Shown: positions 13,805 through 15,552 of the stretch, one piece after another | Layout of the letters: every line of letters starts with the position of its first letter | Numbering within the stretch: the first letter of the stretch is position 1 | Assembly: GCA_023139255.1 (NCBI GenBank) | Contig: JAGLNY010000289.1 | Location: 1-15,552 of the forward strand | Direction: 5' to 3' | Source of the DNA: Spirochaetales bacterium | Lineage (GTDB): Bacteria > Spirochaetota > Spirochaetia > JABMQR01 | DNA: 15,552 bases | Translations under genes and position numbers: made by a program | The notes under the pieces: generated by a model | What the model saw: only the letters and a program-made list of their open reading frames with translations | Told to the model about the DNA's origin: nothing | Database searches by the model: none

Positions 13805-14899
13805 TTACTGTACAACAGTTACAGAAACAATTTCCACTGGCAAGGCCTCTGCAGAATCAGGTCCGCCCATACCCCCGTCGCCGATAATTCCAGATTTAAC
13901 TCCAGCTGTATCATTTACGAGCATATTGAAAATTTCGTCATAATCAGCCTGAGAAAATGAATTGAACTTTGAATTTCCCATCGGCAATCCAACAGCGTCT
14001 ACTGTTACATCCAGAACTTCAGAAACTCCGCCTTTAAAATTACCTGCATAATATTCTTCCAGACCGAGATAAACAGAGATACCAAGCTGTTTCATAGCTG
14101 AAGAGATAACTGAAGTAGACTCAGCTGACTGATCTACGTCAACACCAATAACTTTGCCGTTATTTGCTTCAGCAGCAGCCATTACAGAGTTACCTACTTT
14201 TCCACCGGCGGCAAAAATAACTTCTGTTCCACCACCAAACCAGGAAGCTGCGAGTGCCTGGTTTTCAGGTGTAGCATCAAAGTTTCCTGTGTAAGTATAC
14301 TTGAGTATAACAGCATCAATACCCATTTCCTGTGCGGCGTATTCAGCTCCCTGAACAAAACCGTAGCCAAAGCGCACTACTGCAGGTACTGCCATTCCGC
14401 CCATAAAACCAAGTTTTGTATACCCGTCTTTTACCGCTGCGTATCCTGCCAGAAAACCAGATTCCTGTTCAGCATAGAAAATGGAATAAACATTGCTCTC
14501 AATTCTGAATTCTGTATATGTTCCGTCCTGGGGGAATCCGTCAATCAGAATGAAACTTGTATCAGGATAAAGATCCTGAGCCCTAAAAATTGCAGGTTCA
14601 AACAGGAACCCGGGAGTAACAATTATTTTAGCTCCACCCTGTATTGCCAAGTCAATAGCGGCAACATAGGCATCAGTTGTTTTTTCAGTAGGCTTGTAGT
14701 ACTTGTGAGTCAAGTCGTTATCCATTGCGAATTTTTCAACGCCTTCCCATGTTCCCTGGTTAAATGATTTGTCATCAATGTCACCAATATCAGTAATCAT
14801 TGCAACTTCATAGCCGCTTGCGGCTTCTCGTTCTGCAGTAGCGAATACTGAGGGAATCATTATAATTATCAGTAAAACAATAAATCCTAGTTTTTTCAT
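13805..14899 (-). CDS. BMP/PnrA-family nucleoside-binding periplasmic protein
   Basis: 364 residues. The signal peptide is MKK plus a hydrophobic core (4-15) and a cleavage region SVFATA (17-22). The mature part has the BMP-family start YEVAMITDIGDIDDKSFNQGTWEGVEKF, IQGGAKIIVTPGFLFEPAI, and the periplasmic-binding-fold segment SGFLAGYAAVKDGYTKLGFMGGMAVPAVVRFGYGFVQGAEYAA, then GTEVIFAAGGKVG and VIGVDVDQS. Relatives such as Treponema pallidum TmpC/PnrA and B. subtilis NupN bind purine or other nucleosides and feed the cognate ABC importer. Here the lipobox Cys is missing, so this one looks like a soluble periplasmic protein, which requires an outer membrane. AGGAGTG precedes the ATG by about 6 bases. 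It has its own near-consensus promoter and a strong terminator, the usual arrangement for an abundant binding protein. Confidence 0.93.
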   Translation of the reverse strand: MKKLGFIVLLIIIMIPSVFATAEREAASGYEVAMITDIGDIDDKSFNQGTWEGVEKFAMDNDLTHKYYKPTEKTTDAYVAAIDLAIQGGAKIIVTPGFLFEPAIFRAQDLYPDTSFILIDGFPQDGTYTEFRIESNVYSIFYAEQESGFLAGYAAVKDGYTKLGFMGGMAVPAVVRFGYGFVQGAEYAAQEMGIDAVILKYTYTGNFDATPENQALAASWFGGGTEVIFAAGGKVGNSVMAAAEANNGKVIGVDVDQSAESTSVISSAMKQLGISVYLGLEEYYAGNFKGGVSEVLDVTVDAVGLPMGNSKFNSFSQADYDEIFNMLVNDTAGVKSGIIGDGGMGGPDSAEALPVEIVSVTVVQ

Positions 14900-14935
14900 A
14901 AAACACTCCTATAATTTGATTTTAGATCAACTTCC

Positions 14936-14964
14936 ATTGTAACTTCATGCTAGTAGCATGTCAA
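14936..14964 (-). promoter_or_regulatory. promoter of the binding-protein gene
   Basis: TTGACA (14959-14964), exactly 17 bases, TACAAT (14936-14941) on the minus strand: a near-consensus sigma70 promoter. The predicted start near 14929 leaves a leader of about 30 bases that ends in AGGAGTG before the ATG at 14899. Confidence 0.75.
14946..14960. promoter_or_regulatory. palindromic operator candidate in the binding-protein promoter
   Basis: CATGCTAGTAGCATG is a perfect 7-bp inverted repeat around one central base. It fills most of the spacer between -35 and -10 and overlaps two bases of the -35. That is where a repressor would block the promoter. The regulator is not encoded in the window. Confidence 0.6.
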
Positions 14965-14971
14965 ATTAAAT

Positions 14972-14990
14972 AAACACATTCGGTGCGTTT
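14972..14990 (-). terminator. weak terminator candidate after the pyrimidine phosphorylase gene
   Basis: Minus-strand AAACGCA and TGTGTTT form a 7-bp stem (one G-U) with a 5-base loop, followed by the U-rich ATTTAATTT. It starts about 40 bases beyond the phosphorylase stop and ends just before the next promoter. Confidence 0.4.
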
Positions 14991-15029
14991 TGTTGCAGAT
15001 TCTTGTCCCTTTTTACTCTGTCCCGCTGA

Positions 15030-15552
15030 TTACCCGATTGTTTCTACTATAAGCGGCAGTTGTTTGGGCAGCTCCGTACCAATATGGATAGATCGTAGAA
15101 AAAGATTTATGGCTTCCTGCTCATTCGTTGTGTCATTTATATGAAATTCTGCTAGAGTCTCATCTTTCTCCACGCGCTCCCCAATACGTTTTTTCAGCCA
15201 CAAACCAACCGCATGATCAATTGCATCACTCTTTTTTTCTCTTCCAGCACCCAGCATTACTGTGGAAATTCCTATCAAGTCGGTTTCCATGCCTGCAATA
15301 TATCCCGAAGAATCAGCGAAGACAGGAATAATTTTTTTCGCTTTCGGCAGAATAGTCAGGTTTTCGCATATCCTGGGATCACCGCCGTGCAGCTCTATCA
15401 TCTCCTGGAGTTTCATTATTGCTGATCCGCTGGAAATCGAATTAGCTGCAGCCTGCTCAGCATCCAGGCGTTTACTAAAAATCTCTCCCATTACAAGAAT
15501 TTCAACAGAAAGGGCTATAATAAGGTCTTTTAAGTCACCTATAGTATCTCCC
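15030..15552 (-). CDS. pdp: pyrimidine-nucleoside phosphorylase, C-terminal part (5' end outside window)
   Basis: The frame stays open to the window edge: upstream of the ATG at 15491 the codons read GDTIGDLKDLIIALSVEILVM, which matches the family, so that ATG is internal. About 173 residues are visible. They include AMI/LQEMIELHGGDPRI, then the C-terminal PYNP domain SSGYIAGMETDLIGISTVMLGAGREKKSDAIDHAVGLWLKKRIGERVEKDETLAEFH, with the GAGR and DHAVG landmarks of DeoA/Pdp. The enzyme cleaves uridine, thymidine or deoxyuridine with phosphate to base plus pentose-1-phosphate. The catalytic N-terminal portion is outside the window, so thymidine versus broad pyrimidine specificity is not decided. 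It lies directly upstream of the binding-protein gene in the same orientation, which supports a nucleoside role for the transporter. Confidence 0.92.
   Translation of the reverse strand, partial: GDTIGDLKDLIIALSVEILVMGEIFSKRLDAEQAAANSISSGSAIMKLQEMIELHGGDPRICENLTILPKAKKIIPVFADSSGYIAGMETDLIGISTVMLGAGREKKSDAIDHAVGLWLKKRIGERVEKDETLAEFHINDTTNEQEAINLFLRSIHIGTELPKQLPLIVETIG

Noticed and set aside
1..15552. CRISPR arrays, insertion sequences, tRNA or rRNA genes, prophage genes
   Set aside because: I looked on both strands and saw no regularly spaced repeats, transposase motifs, tRNA cloverleaf or rRNA sequence.

Overview
This window looks like chromosomal DNA of moderate G+C from a diderm, free-living or host-associated bacterium. 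The best guess is a spirochaete (Spirochaetota). That is inferred from a BMP-type nucleoside transporter set, a ParB-like/metallophosphoesterase pair and a solitary AAA-ATPase/PD-(D/E)XK protein; no rRNA or other marker gene is present to prove it. Both window ends cut genes: an MtlD-type polyol dehydrogenase at the left and a pyrimidine-nucleoside phosphorylase at the right.

Left part (1-6613). The 3' end of the MtlD-family dehydrogenase is followed by a lone ATPase with a C-terminal PD-(D/E)XK nuclease-like domain. About 370 bases without a gene then hold hairpins. Next is a two-gene minus-strand sugar operon (a TIM-barrel isomerase/epimerase, then a Gfo/Idh/MocA oxidoreductase, overlapping by 4 bases), transcribed divergently from an AraC-family regulator. 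Their shared 111-base spacer carries an inverted repeat lying on a TATAAT box. The 338-base gap between the regulator and a flavodoxin-like reductase is not empty: on the minus strand it has a TATAAT box, several hairpins (one with a GGAA tetraloop) and a strong intrinsic terminator. Together these suggest an unannotated small RNA of about 150 nt.

Middle (6614-7461). A VapC-type PIN toxin and ribbon-helix-helix antitoxin sit on the minus strand. The antitoxin promoter (consensus TTGACA, 17-base spacer, TATATT) puts the predicted transcription start on the ATG, so the mRNA is probably leaderless. A perfect 24-bp palindrome covers both the -10 box and the start codon. At the toxin 3' end a compound trinucleotide microsatellite sits in the loop of an inverted repeat.

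Right part (7462-15552, all minus strand). In transcription order: pyrimidine-nucleoside phosphorylase (partial), BMP-family nucleoside-binding protein, double-NBD ABC ATPase, two permeases, purine-nucleoside phosphorylase, a metallophosphoesterase and a ParB-like protein. Together they form a nucleoside uptake and phosphorolysis locus: the transporter imports nucleosides and the two phosphorylases release bases and (deoxy)ribose-1-phosphate. The binding-protein gene has its own near-consensus promoter with a palindromic operator candidate. A strong terminator separates it from the transporter genes, which restart at a downstream TATAAT. The last two genes are translationally linked to the salvage genes but have no known function here.
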